Shown here: positions 33,774 to 45,985 of the stretch, in pieces
How positions within the stretch are numbered: position 1 is the stretch's first letter
Layout of the letters: each line of letters starts with the position of its first letter
Assembly (NCBI GenBank): GCA_023213395.1
Contig: CM041465.1
Span: 115,203,741 to 115,267,740 of the forward strand
DNA: 64,000 bases
Source of the DNA: Cycas panzhihuaensis
Taxonomy: Eukaryota > Cycadophyta
Reading direction: 5' to 3'
Notes under the pieces: generated by a model
Seen by the model: the letters and a program-made list of their open reading frames with translations, nothing else
What the model was told of the DNA's origin: nothing
Databases searched by the model: none
Translations under genes and position numbers: made by a program

Positions 33774-35640
33774 ATGATATGCCCTAATTGGAGTGGGATA
33801 ATTAGGAGACTTCATGAAACAACCTATATTGGCTCATTTTTACTTTTGTTCAATTAAATTTGCTAGTTTAGCTTAGTTTCATGATTCTTTGATTGACTCT
33901 ATCTTAGTATTATAATTGTAATATGTCTCATTGACTTTTTTTTGGTCAATTTATAGCATGTTATGGTAATTACTAATCACAAGAACTTTGGTTCTCTTAT
34001 GTTAACTCTTGCCTATATTATGGATGATAAGATGAAAGAAATTTTGACTCACTATAGACTACTTCAAATTATGACATCTAAATAGTACATGTCTGATCAT
34101 GTACTATTGATTGATATTATTTCATATTAGGATAAGAGATGGAGATATTCCACCTGCTAATGAATGGTGATGTTATTTTGAATCCTTAAGATGTGAGGAG
34201 GGTCCTTAAACTTCCTTGCACCAAGCTACCTCCTGAGTTGGTGCTAGTACATAGTATTGATGGGCCCCATAGATTTGCTACTAGGTTCTTCTATGTGGTG
34301 GGACTTCAAGACTAAGAAGGTGGTAGGCTTAGCCATCTAATGGCCTTAATAGTTTTATAGGCATAAAACCTAATTGTTTATGCCATTTTATTTTATTTCT
34401 TATGCCACCAAAATTATATAGAGTTCCCTAGAGATTGGATGGATATGGGGTGATGTTATGAGTATTAGGGAGTGCTTATATTAGGCCATATTGATAGTAG
34501 CTAATATGAAGATTTAGCTTGATCATATTGGGGATATAGGCCACACAGGGTTTTCATATTATACTATCCTCTAGTATTGTTTTCTTGACTATTTTAGAGG
34601 AGTTACATCAGGGAGAGGACCACAACTTGTGGTAGATAGGGATCCATTGGTGCATATGTATCCCACATGATTTAAGAGCCTTTAGGGCTACTAAGTAGTT
34701 TAGTAAGATAGTATATTTAAAGTCCCTAGATTGGTATGGATAGATATATAATTGATTTGTATGTATGAGTCTATTAGGACCTAGATGCCAATGAGAAGGG
34801 ACCTATTACTTAGGGTGGAGATGAGGATGGAGGTAAGGGTGGGATGGATGTCTCACTTACTTAGTAATAGAGGCATACATATAGGGCAAGGGAGAGGTAT
34901 AACCAGTTGATAGAGTAGCACCTGTAGGAGTGGAGGATCTAGTAGCTAAGGGAGAGGATGATGGGAGTTAATATAATAATATAATTTCTATCTTAGTCTT
35001 TTATCTTTTAGTACTATAATTGAATTTCAAATTTAATTTAGTTATTAATTAGAATTTTATTGTAAAAACTAATCTTAATCTTGTTTTCTAATTATATATG
35101 ATTAGTTCACTCCAAACTTTACATGATAGGTGCTTGAATAATTCTTTACCATGGTGTATATAGAGGGGTAGCCTCCCATAATTGATATTAATAAGTCGAC
35201 TCTTACTTAGTATTACATAATAGTATTTGCTTATATAGTGAGGGCTATATCCATGTGGAGAGCAAAGTGAGAGGAGTTACATTCCTAGATTAGATAGTTA
35301 GAGGATTAGGTAGTAAGAGAGGATGGATAAGTTTCACATATTATTGGGGTTCCAATAGTTGTGCCTCTTTTATAAGCAATGCCTAGGCCAGAGGTCCAGA
35401 TAGCTATATTATAGACCAAGCTAACTACCATGACATAAGAGAGAGATCAGGTGCAGGGATAATTAGCTTCCATGATAAGGAAGTAGAATTAGATATATGT
35501 TTGATATGAGTGGTAGAATACCACTCATTTAATGACAATTGCACACCAACACAATAAACAAATAACTATAAATAGAGCACTTATATTGTAATACCCTTTG
35601 AGGGGGCAACCTCCCAATTACATGCAATAACAATGATATT
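33774..35640 (+). pseudogene. PMD passenger gene copy B, decayed
   Basis: A candidate 8-codon exon 1 (33774-33797) ends at a mutated donor (ATAATT for GTGAGT). An acceptor TTTATAG ends at 33956. Exon 2 then reads HVMVITNHKNFGSLML, matching AVLAVDNRENVGMAML of T, followed by SDHVLLIDIISY (T: SDQRLLVDIVSH). After a frameshift it reads EIFHLLMNGDVILNP-DVRRVLKLP (T: HVFHLPQVGDVMVMPRDIRWILGVP). Later parts, including a possible coiled coil near 35.3-35.6 kb, are too decayed to place exactly. It is the third PMD copy in the window, again antisense to its element and divergent from the RNase H. Confidence 0.65.
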
Positions 35641-35666
35641 CAAGATACTCTACTCTAAGGATTATA

Positions 35667-36701
<1,035 letters not shown>

Positions 36702-37347
36702 TGTTAAGAATAGAAGGTCCAACCCTCTAACAGCCACCAAGATCTATTTCTTTCTTACAACTAGTTACAGAAATGAAACATACAATTACATGCAAGTTCT
36801 TAAAGTCAGAGATTATACAGAAACAAGACAATGAAAGCCAAAACATCACATGTGCACCCAATATAACGTGGTAAAACCCTAGCAGTGTGCTAGGGAAACA
36901 TCCACACAGGAAAGGTAGTGATCTTTATTGTTGTAGAATGGAGAAATAGTACATCATAGATACAGAGTGCTCTCTGGAATAACAATTAGCTTCCGCCCTC
37001 TTCACAGTGCATTGCATAACATTACAACATAATAAGAAAAGCCCTAAAATGGGCTACATGAGAGGACATCCAAGACCTAAAAAATCTCAACCGTAGAATC
37101 TAGGGTATTTTTATTGTACGACCCTGATTCTCTTTACACTTTAATAAGGCTTACATGGTCAATTTTTTGGGTCGAGGGCTATCGCCCCTGAAGCCCCTCT
37201 TAGCGAGGGGCATTCCATGCCCCCTTCACCTCCCAGCCAAGGGGGGCTCCCGTCCTCCTTGGAACCCCCCGAGAAAGATTGGGGGGGAAACCACGCCGAA
37301 AATAGGCCATAATTTTAGGCCTATAATTGTTGTCACAATACCCAACA
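36702..37347 (-). repeat. 3' LTR of copia C1
   Basis: Near copy of 50953-51600. In sense it begins TGTTGGGTATTGTGAC and ends CTATTCTTAACA. The sense-strand sequence next to it (CAAGATGGAGAT, 37348-37359) is a good copia polypurine tract. It contains an unusual C-run/G-run segment near 37240-37290. Confidence 0.9.
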
Positions 37348-37475
37348 ATCTCCATCTTGACAATAATTACCCGCTACCTTTCTTGGATCCTTCATCTTTT
37401 CTAAAAGCCAAGAGAAGTCAAACACCATTTAAACTTCTCTAATGGTACTGGTTTAGTGAATATATCAGCATAATT

Positions 37476-38240
37476 CTAATTGGCGTGAATCTTCTCAAGT
37501 GCCACTCCACCTGCTTCCACAACCTGTCTAACAAAATGGTACTTTAAAGCAATATGCTTTGTTCTATTGTGATAAGCTAGATTCTTGGCTAGGTAAATAG
37601 CACTTTGACTGTCACAAAATACCTTTACATTTTTCGGTCTCCTTCCAAGCTCAACCAATAGACCCTGTAACTAGATTGCTTCTTTACAAGCATGTGCTGT
37701 AGTAATATATTCAGCTTCTGTGGTTGACAGTGCAATTGTGCTCTGTAATTTGGACATCCAACTAACTGGACCATTTGTAAGAGTGAAAACATAACCTAAA
37801 GTAGACCTTCTTTTGTCTAAATCTCCTACAAAATCTAAATCGACATATCCACAAACCTGATTAGCTGTACCTCCAAAGGTGATGCAGTAATCACTAGTGC
37901 CTCTCAAATACCAAAGCACCCATTTCACTACGGCCTAATGCTCCTTTCCTAGTTTTTCCATAAACCTGCTAACTACACTAACTGTATGTGAAATATTAGG
38001 TCTTATACATACCATGGCATACATCAAACTTCCTACTGCACTGGCATAAGGCACACGAGACATATAAGCCTTTTCTTCTTCACTACTAGGACTCATATTA
38101 GATGAAAGCTTGAAGTGGGAAGCCAAAGGGATACTCACTGGTTTCACATTTGCCATCCCAAACCTAGCTAGTACCTTCTCCACATATTTCTGCTGTGATA
38201 ACCATAGCTTACCACTTTTCCTGTCTCTATGTATCTCCAT
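37476..38240 (-). pseudogene. Copia C1 RNase H and RT C-terminus
   Basis: Typical copia motifs: ASAVGSLMYAMVCIRPNIS, MKWVLWYLRGTSDYCI, GYVDLDFVGDLDKRRSTLGYVF, SWMSKLQSTIALSTTEAEY and VFCDSQSAIYLAKN. At least two stops (about 37930 and 37665) break the frame. Confidence 0.9.
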
Positions 38241-39037
38241 GCCTAAGATTTATTTTGCAGCTCCTAGATCCTTCATATCAAAAGTCCTAGCCAATTGAGC
38301 CTTTAGCTTATTGATTTCTACCATGCTCTTACTTACAATTGGCATGTCATCAACATATAACACTAAGATAATGAATAAGCCATTGTCCATAAATTTGAAG
38401 TAAACACAATGATCATACTCACTTCTTTTGAAAATTTGGCTCTCCATGAAGGCATCAAACTTCTTGTACCACTGTCTGGGTGATTGCTTTAGGCCATACA
38501 AAGATTTCCTGAGCCTGTAAATAAGTCTTTTCCTACCATCTTATACAAACCCCTCTGGTTGATCCATATAGATTTCCTTATCTAAATCTCCATGTAGAAA
38601 AGCTATTTTTACATCTAACTGCTCTAACTCCAAATCGAGAGAAGCTACCACTGCTAACAGCACTCGAATTGAAACAAGTTTAACAACTGGTGAAAAAATC
38701 TCATGAAAGTTAATACCTGCTTTCTGTGCAAAGCCTTTTGCCACCAGTCATGCCCTGTATTTATCAATCTTTCCTTCAACATCCATTTTCTTTTTAAAAA
38801 CCCACCTGCAACCAACAGTCTTCCTGCTATGTGGAAGTTCTACCAAGTCCCATGAATGATTTTTCTTCAAGGCATCTATCTCTTCCTGCATAGCCCTTAT
38901 CCACTTCTCTCCATGGATATCATCTACTACTTCCTGATAACATGTGGGCTCACCATCATTAGAAACTAAAGCAATAGAAATAGAAGGGTTGTACCTATCA
39001 GGTGGATGACTCAGTCATGTAGATCTTCAAACTGTTG
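38241..39037 (-). pseudogene. Copia C1 reverse transcriptase, N-terminal and central part
   Basis: Readable motifs are ARLVAKGFAQK-like start (38744), NFHEIFSPVVKLVSIRVLLA, LDVKIAFLHGDLDKEIYMDQPEGF, YGLKQSPRQWYKKFD and the catalytic LVLYVDDM (about 38370). Stops are at about 38540 and elsewhere. The right end is cut by insertion of G1 at 39043; the integrase C-terminus continues at 48603. Confidence 0.9.
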
Positions 39038-39042
39038 GCAAA

Positions 39043-40178
39043 TGATCTGAATCTTGAATGGGAAAGTAAAAACTTTAACCAATTGAAACAAAATCCAGAA
39101 CAATATACATATTATTACATAGAATTTAAAATTTCTAGAATTTTCTTACAAAAACCCCTTTGTTTGTGCTCTGTTGAGCATGCAATGGACTGCTGCAGTG
39201 TTTTGGGAGAGAGAGAATGAGAGCTGGGCGCTTCTTGAGCCGCCGCTCATTTGCCGGAACCTCCGTCTCAAGTCTCTGGCCGTTTTGGTTTTCGTACCAA
39301 AAACCCGCTTTGGGTGAGGAAGGCGGCTAGCGTCTCTTCTAGGACCGCCGCACTTTACCGCATCTTCTCTCGGATTGCGTTATGATTTTCTGGGCTCCTT
39401 CCAGATCCCTGCAACTGGTTTTATCCACTGCGAATTCTGATGTGTTCTCTCCAATGCAGTTTTTCACACTTGGAGTCGTTCTCCTTCCGGAAAGTTACTT
39501 TCTTGCTGCTTTCCTTGAATCTTGCTCCATGCTGCATCTTGGGCTACGGCGTCCTCTCTTTCGTGTCAAGAATCACTACCTTGATCCCCTGGATTCCTCT
39601 CTCGAATTTTATTTTAAAGTGTTTCCATTTGAGAGAGTTATTACCGTTTTTCTGTTTTCCAATGGCTTTCAAAACGGTTTAGAAAATCTTGGGAAAATCC
39701 GTTTATTTTGGAGTTTTTCCTCTTTGAATGAGTAGAGGACACGTGTGTGCACCTTCTCCTCAAATTTCGTGCCAAGCAGTTCTGGTTTGAGCCGCCAAAA
39801 CCATTCCCGTTTTTATTATTTTTCGTTTTTTGACTTGCAGTAGTAGTAGCTCAAGAATTTCGATGTGACTCAAGTGACCAGAGTGACTCTGTAGCAACCG
39901 TAGCACTTGCGTAACACCTTGGTAGCTCCTTGGTAGCAATTATAGCACCTTAATAGCACCTTGGTAGCAGTTGTAGCACCTTAATAAGCATTTCAGAGCG
40001 CTTATAGCACCTTTTGTACTTGTAGAAATATAATGTTTTTACATTTTTAAGCCTTTTAAAGGCATATCTCTACTAAATGAAGACTATTAAGCCTTTTTAA
40101 GGCAATTTCCTACTACATAAAGACCATTTACATGAAAAATAAAGTATTTAGAGCATTTTAAAGATCCGAAACGGATCA
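39043..40178 (-). repeat. 3' LTR of G1
   Basis: Near copy of 47434-48597, with several indels. It contains GTAGCA/TAGCACCTT minisatellite units at about 39890-40020. Confidence 0.9.
39890..40020. repeat. TAGCACCTTGG minisatellite within the G1 LTR
   Basis: GTAGCA and TAGCACCTT(G/A) words repeat at 10-13-base steps. The right LTR carries the same array near 48300-48430 with a slightly different unit count. Confidence 0.8.
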
Positions 40179-40196
40179 GAACTCCCTTTTTTTAGG
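40179..40196 (-). promoter_or_regulatory. Polypurine tract of G1
   Basis: On the sense strand CCTAAAAAAAGGGAGTTC lies directly before the 3' LTR start, the place where plus-strand DNA synthesis is primed. Confidence 0.75.
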
Positions 40197-40216
40197 AGTT
40201 CATGGCCTCATGAACT

Positions 40217-41799
40217 TTATAGTTGTAGATGAGAGAATTTGATTTTCCCTGTCTCCTTATTGTACCATTTTGCTTTGCTAGGTACTTGTCCTTTCTCTGT
40301 AATTCTGAAGGACTCAATTATGCCTCTTCGAGTCTCGGTCTGCTTCCTTTGAAGAATGCAATCATTTTGCATTGGTTCTTCTTTCTCTATCTGCAACTCC
40401 TCTGGGTTTGGTAAGAGTGGAACTCCGTCTTCATCTTCATCCAACATGGATGGCTCGAACATCTTCAGATTCTCAATATTCACTACGGAATACATCTTCA
40501 TGAATTCTGGAAGTTCAAGCTGGAAAGCATTTTCCCCAATTTTCTTCAAAATTGTAAAAGGACCATATCGTAAAGGCTTTAACTTTTTGCCTTCGCCTTG
40601 TAATCTTCTCTTACTGAGGTGCAACCAAACTCTATCTCCTTCCATAAAGGAATGGCTGGTTCTGTGTGTATCATGCCGCTGCTTGTATCTCTGTTGAGAC
40701 TTTTGAAGCTGCTCTTCAACTTGTTGATGGATTTTTCTGATTCTTTCCAAGAATCTTTGTGCCTTTTCATCTCCTTCTTCCTCCTTTCCATTTCCTGCAG
40801 AAAGTTGAGCAGAAAATTCTAAATCGAAAGGACTTGTAGGCAGAAATCCCAAACATACCTCAAATGGTGATTTCTGGGTTGAGCTATGAATAGCTCTATT
40901 GAATGCAAATTGCAAGTATGGGAGACTTTCATCCCAAGTCTTAGGATGCTTGGCATTGTATCCTCGTGAATTGTACCAATGTCCCATTGACAACTTCAGT
41001 CTGGCCGTCTGTTTCAGGATGAAAAGTCGTGCTCATCTTTAGCCAGATTCATCATTCCCCAAAGTGTTTGCCAAAAATGACTCAAAAATCTACTGTCTCG
41101 ATCAGAAATAATTGAGTTGGGAAGTCCAAAATGCTTCCAAACATGCTGGAAAAATAATCTAGCTATGTCTTCTCCTGTATGTGTTTTCTTACAAGGAATC
41201 AACATCACCATTTTACTGAATCGATCAACAACAACAAACAAATAAACCATACCATTTTTGGTTTGTGGTAGTCCTCCCAAGAAATCCATGGAGATACTTT
41301 CCCACGGTCATGATGAAACAGGAAGTGGAATGTACAATCCAAACTTCCTATTGGCCGGCTTTGATGTACTACATAATGTACACCCTCATACTGCTGTAGT
41401 CACATCTTGCTGCATGTTTGGCCAATACATATATCGTTGCAAGTTTAGTAATGTCTTTCCCACTCCAAAGTGTCCTACAACTCGAGAAGTGTGTGCTTCT
41501 CTTATCCACTTCATTCGGTCTGCATGCTTTGGAATGCAAAGCTTATCTTGCTTGCAAAGAAGTCCATCTTTCAACTGGAAATCTGTAACTACTTTTCCTT
41601 GCTGTAGCTGCTCAAAGATAGGCTTGAATGCCTCATCTTTCAAATATAAATCAACATATTCATCATGGCAGAAAGGTTGAAATTGCATAGCTACCAACAA
41701 ACTGGAATTACCTTGCTGTTGAGGAGGTCTGGACAGCAAGTCTGCAATCTTATTCGTCGTTCCTTTCTTGTATTTTACCACGATGTGAAACTGCTGCAA
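40217..41799 (-). pseudogene. G1 integrase with C-terminal tail
   Basis: The zinc-binding part runs from about 41560 (EAHTSRVVGHFGVGKT, then a Cys pair lost or mutated near 41390). The core has MDFLGGLPQTKNG (first Asp), IISDRDSRF (second Asp) and, after a break near 41000, the region before AFNRAIHSSTQKSPFEVCLG. The last frame (40993-40217, 258 codons) holds the GPFTILKKIGENAFQLELP motif and a tail ending KWYNKETGKIKFSHLQL. That tail may be a diverged chromodomain, which would direct integration to modified chromatin. Frame breaks near 41386, 41290 and 40994. Confidence 0.85.
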
Positions 41800-41847
41800 C
41801 TAGGACATCCACTTCATGTGCCTAGCCTACTGCAACTTGGACTGAGT

Positions 41848-42999
41848 CTACAAAAATTGTAAAGGCTTGTGGTCGGTGTGGATGACCACTTCTTTTCCCA
41901 ACAAATAGGGTCTCCAATGCTTCACTGCTTGGTGCAATGCATAGAGCTCCTTATCGTAAGTTGGGTAATTCATGACAGCTCCATTGAATGTCTTTGAATG
42001 GTATGCTATCGGTTTTCCTTCTTGCTTCAATACTGCTCCCATGGCATAGCACAAGCATCGATCTCAATTCAAATGGCTTGCAGTGAGGGTAAAGCTAGCG
42101 GTGCCTCACAGTTTTCTCGCTTCAAAAGCCTGAAAGCTTTTCTTGTTCATTCTCCCAATGAAACTTTGCATGTCCTCCCATCAATGCATGAAGAGGTGCT
42201 GTAATTTGAGAGAATCTGAAAATAAATTTTCTTAAATACTAACATGCACCAATGAAACTTCTTACCTCTGTGGTTGTATTGGGTGTAGGCCAATTGAGAA
42301 TGACTTTGATCTTTGCTGGGTCAATCTTCAATTCTCCTCCTCCAACCACGAAACCTAAGAAGACGAGAGATTGCTTTCCAAACTCGCACTTCTTTAGATT
42401 TAGTTTCAACTGCTGCTCTTGGAGAACTTTGAGCACTTGTTCAACATGTTGGAGGTGCTCCTCCCATGTTTGGCTAAAAATCAGAATATCATCTAGATAA
42501 ACAATTACAAAGTCATCAAATGAAGGGTCTTAATACCTCATTCATCAATCTCATGAAGGTGGCAGGTGCATTACACAGACCAAACAGCATCACCAACCAT
42601 TCGAACAATCCTTGCTTCAATTTGAAGGCTGTTTTCCAAGTATCCTCCTCTCGGATTTGAAACTAATGGTAACCTGATTTCAGATCCATTTTACTGAAAT
42701 ATCTTATTGACTGCAGCTGGTCCAACAAGTCATCTATCCGCGGTAAGGGATGTCTGTTCTTTATGGTGATCTTGTTCAAAGCTCGGTAGTTAATGCACAT
42801 TCTCCATCCTCCATCTTTCTTTGGCACCAAAACAATAGGTGATCCACATGGAGAGCAACTCGGCTTAATCACTCCTTGTTCTAAGAGTTCTTGAATCTGC
42901 CTCTTAATCTCTTCATTCTCCAAAACTAAGTTTCGTGAGAGACTAAGATTCTAAGAAAGGTGAATCAAAGAATTTGGATTTCATGTTCAATTGCCCTTT
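41848..42999 (-). pseudogene. G1 reverse transcriptase and RNase H
   Basis: RT motifs: [62 protein letters not shown], then FVIVYLDDILI (YLDD, near 42495) and LNLKKCEFGKQSLVFLG. RNase H: GAVLKQEGKPIAYHSKTF, YPTYDKELYALHQAVKHWRPYL and HTDHKPLQFL. Several frameshifts and stops separate these blocks. Confidence 0.9.
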
Positions 43000-43462
43000 T
43001 AGGGGCACCCTTTCGGCTCTTGGAATACATCAACATACTTATTCCTTAGGCCTTCAACTGCATTGCACTTGCTTCTTATCCAAAGGTGTGTTGAGGACTC
43101 TGCTTGCTTGTTTTCTTCCACCTTTGGCTTTATCATTAGCAGCACAAACTTCCTACAAGCATTAATTAATCTTTTTACTTGTTGGGAAGATATGAGAGAA
43201 ATCTTCTTCTGTGGTTTTGATGCATTGATCAGATATGATCTCCCATCCTTGATGAGTCGAATCTTCCTCAGCCTCCTGTGGTGAACTCCATCTCTATCAT
43301 AGAGATATGGGCTACCAAACATGACTTGACAAACATCTAAAGGGACTACTTCACATTCAACTTCATCAATGAACTTTTCAGAAATTATAAATTTAAACTT
43401 ACATTGGTGAGTAACCTGCAACTCTGAATCTTTTTGCAACCATCCAAGAGGATATGGTTTTG
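43000..43462 (-). pseudogene. G1 protease, part downstream of the solo LTR
   Basis: The frame reads HPKPYPLGWLQKDSELQVTHQC and CEVVPLDVCQVMFGSPYLYDRDG, the C-terminal half of a gypsy protease and the start of the linker to RT. When the solo LTR and one GATGT are removed, the frame joins exactly to the upstream part at 45986. Confidence 0.85.
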
Positions 43463-43467
43463 GATGT
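43463..43467. repeat. Target site duplication GATGT, left copy
   Basis: Repeated exactly at 45981-45985. It flanks the solo LTR. Confidence 0.85.
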
Positions 43468-45980
43468 TGTTTCCCGGCTATCGGGAATGGACTTGCGACA
43501 CATCGACACAGGTTTGTGCAGGTATATGCCTTTACTTTGCTTACTTATGATCGTTGCGATGGTGGGAATGGTTTGATTGACATGTGCTGTCCATATGCAC
43601 TGTTTGATTGCTTGTTCATTATGCATGCCTAACGGCACCTTTTAGCCTATGACGACTCACAATGGGCATTCATCGTGAATGCGACACCGTATGGCATACA
43701 ACCACCCACGACGTCTCCATGGTCTTCGGATGCTTTTATGGCACTGTTTATGCGTGTTATCACAAGGCCGCTTATGTTGCAAACCCTTTCTAAGCTGGTT
43801 TAACCCTTAGTTAGGTCTTTTGCAGTTGGAGCACATGCCCATGACCTAAAACCGCTCTTGACTAATGTATTTTGAGTTTAATTTATGATTTTACCTTAAA
43901 ACCCGATTTCTTACTTTAATTTTCATTTTTTGGGTTTCGGTTCTGCATCATGATAAATTAAGCATCATGGAGTTCCCGGTACCGGTCGCATCATGATAAA
44001 CTTAGCGATCTGCTAAGTTTATCGCCATTTAATCGCTTAAAATTTAAAAAGAAACACGCGATGCTGCCGCGATTTTTCATGAATCCGCGTGGCTCTAATC
44101 CATTGGAGGCGAGGGCCCCAACGTTCACTCGCTTCACTCAAGACATAAAACCATTTTTCATTCATTGGCTTGATTATTCACCTCACTTTTCAACTTTCCT
44201 AGAGCATTTTTTCACAAAGAGACAAAGAACAAAACGGTGATAAGAGACATCCTCCTAATTTGTGGATCGAGGTACAAAGGGTCGCTATTGCCGGAGTTGC
44301 AGGCCATTCTTTGCCGCCTCACGGACTCTGTTCTAAGCACTCTTCCTCTTCATACATTCTCAAGGCTTTCAAGAGGATTTTTCACCAAGAAAGACCATCG
44401 CAAGGAGCCATTTCCAAGCTTTTGACTTGCATGAGGTTCCACTACCTTATTCTCTTGCAAGGGACATGCAACAACACCTCATAGGCATTGGTTGGACCGC
44501 TGCACCAAGCTTCCAAGGACCCACATGCTCTCATTTCTCATCATTGGAGGTATTTGGTATCCCTTGTTAATTGCTTTTTTTGCTTATTTCTTCATTGCTT
44601 ACTTGCAAATCTTTTCCTCTCTTTGTGCATGTATTTCCTTGAGTTTCCCTTGATCATTTGATGCAAATAACCGTAGCGGTTGTGGCCCATTGGAGTGTTG
44701 CCCTAGGCTAGGCCTAGTTTCTCACTTGCCCCCCTAAACCCATCCTTTTCCTCCAACCCTTCTCTTTCGCCATTTCTTGGGCAAGCAAGATAAAGGGTTA
44801 CACGAGGGTTATAGGGAGATAGGCGTGGTTCCGTCCCCCAGTGCCGTCCTACTCCCCAAGGGTTCCGTCCCTTATCCTCTCCCCCTTTATCTCCCGCTTT
44901 TGCTTAGGAAATGGGGCTAGAGAAGCTTTGGAGAGTCGGTTTGAATACCCGTCTTGGTATAGGCTATCCGTTGCTACACGACCAATCTGTTACATGCTAG
45001 CATCGCTTCCCTTATATCTGTGGAGACCTCTCGTGGGTGAGTTAGCCATCCCGAGGCTACACTCGATCCGTTTGGTGCGTTGGTGGTGTATGTCGATTGC
45101 ATATGTGTCGTGTGACTTCGTTTCCTTTCATTGCATGTTAGTGCCTAACCGTATCTTCCTAGCTTAGTTTATTTTACTTGCGGCACATATATACATACCT
45201 TTTTGTATCTCGTAGCCTCTCTCGAGAGGAAGGTATTCTCGCTTATTTGCTTGCGGAGCGTTCGAACAAAGGGGCGATAGGGTCGACCCATTCGGTCGAC
45301 GCTTGTTTGGTACGTTCTCCCTTTGTTTATGTCGCTTTGAGCCTTCTTTTCTATCGTTTCGCTTTAGTTAGTGTTTATTTGCTTTCGGGAGGTAAGTGAT
45401 CCCCATCACCGCTTGCAACCGACGCATACGAGAAGGACGACGGAGGAAGCGCAACTGGGACGAACACTGCGTCTCAACCACGGGATCCGTATTCTCCGCT
45501 CACCTTCCATACTCTTTTTCGTGCTCTTACGTTCCTTTACACTTGCTTTAGTAGTTAAAGAACATAAGAAAAGGGAAGAAATAACTATTTAGTTTGTACT
45601 TGCTTTTACTCGCATTTACTTTACTTGTACATTTCTTTGCTATACCGCGTATTATGGTATTTGAGATCCTGTGACCGATCCCTCCTTAGCCGCTCTTGCA
45701 TATATTTTACCCGTGACACGTTCGGTTGGTTGCCCCTTCGCCGCTTTCTCATTGCCTTGAGAAGTAGCGGGCGAAGTTTCCTTTTCCCTTCCCGGCCATC
45801 CAAGGGTAGGAGGGTCTCGCCTGCACGGCCACCGGAAGCAACCAGCACCTTGCGATCCGTGCCGCCTCGGCCAAGACGGACGTCCCGCGAGGTATGATCC
45901 TCGTTCTTTAGCCTATTAGCCCTGTGGTTTTGTGTCCTTCCCGCTAGGCGTTGGATCATTGCCCCGTGGAGAGCGTTTCA
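43468..45980 (+). mobile_element. Solo LTR of the T (Tat-like, PMD-carrying) family
   Basis: It begins TGTTTCCCGGCTATCGGGAA, nearly the same as the T LTR in sense. It also shares TTTTAGCCTATGACGACT further in, and has nearly the same length (2513 against about 2600). It ends GAGCGTTTCA and is flanked by GATGT. A solo LTR arises by recombination between the two LTRs of a full element. Open frames inside (for example 44841-45167, 45625-45897) have no known domain. It lies in the plus orientation. Confidence 0.85.
43995..44023. other. Perfect 12-bp hairpin in the solo LTR
   Basis: GATAAACTTAGC and GCTAAGTTTATC are separated by GATCT. The 9-base core AAACTTAGC/GCTAAGTTT is the same as in the hairpin at 7195-7228 of element T. 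Confidence 0.8.
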
Positions 45981-45985
45981 GATGT
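45981..45985. repeat. Target site duplication GATGT, right copy
   Basis: Exact partner of 43463-43467. Confidence 0.85.

Noticed and set aside
44841-45897. Open frames in the solo LTR (108 codons at 44841, 90 at 45625, 112 at 45959 minus) as possible genes
   Set aside because: The region is bounded by a perfect target duplication and matches the T family LTR; the frames have no domain.
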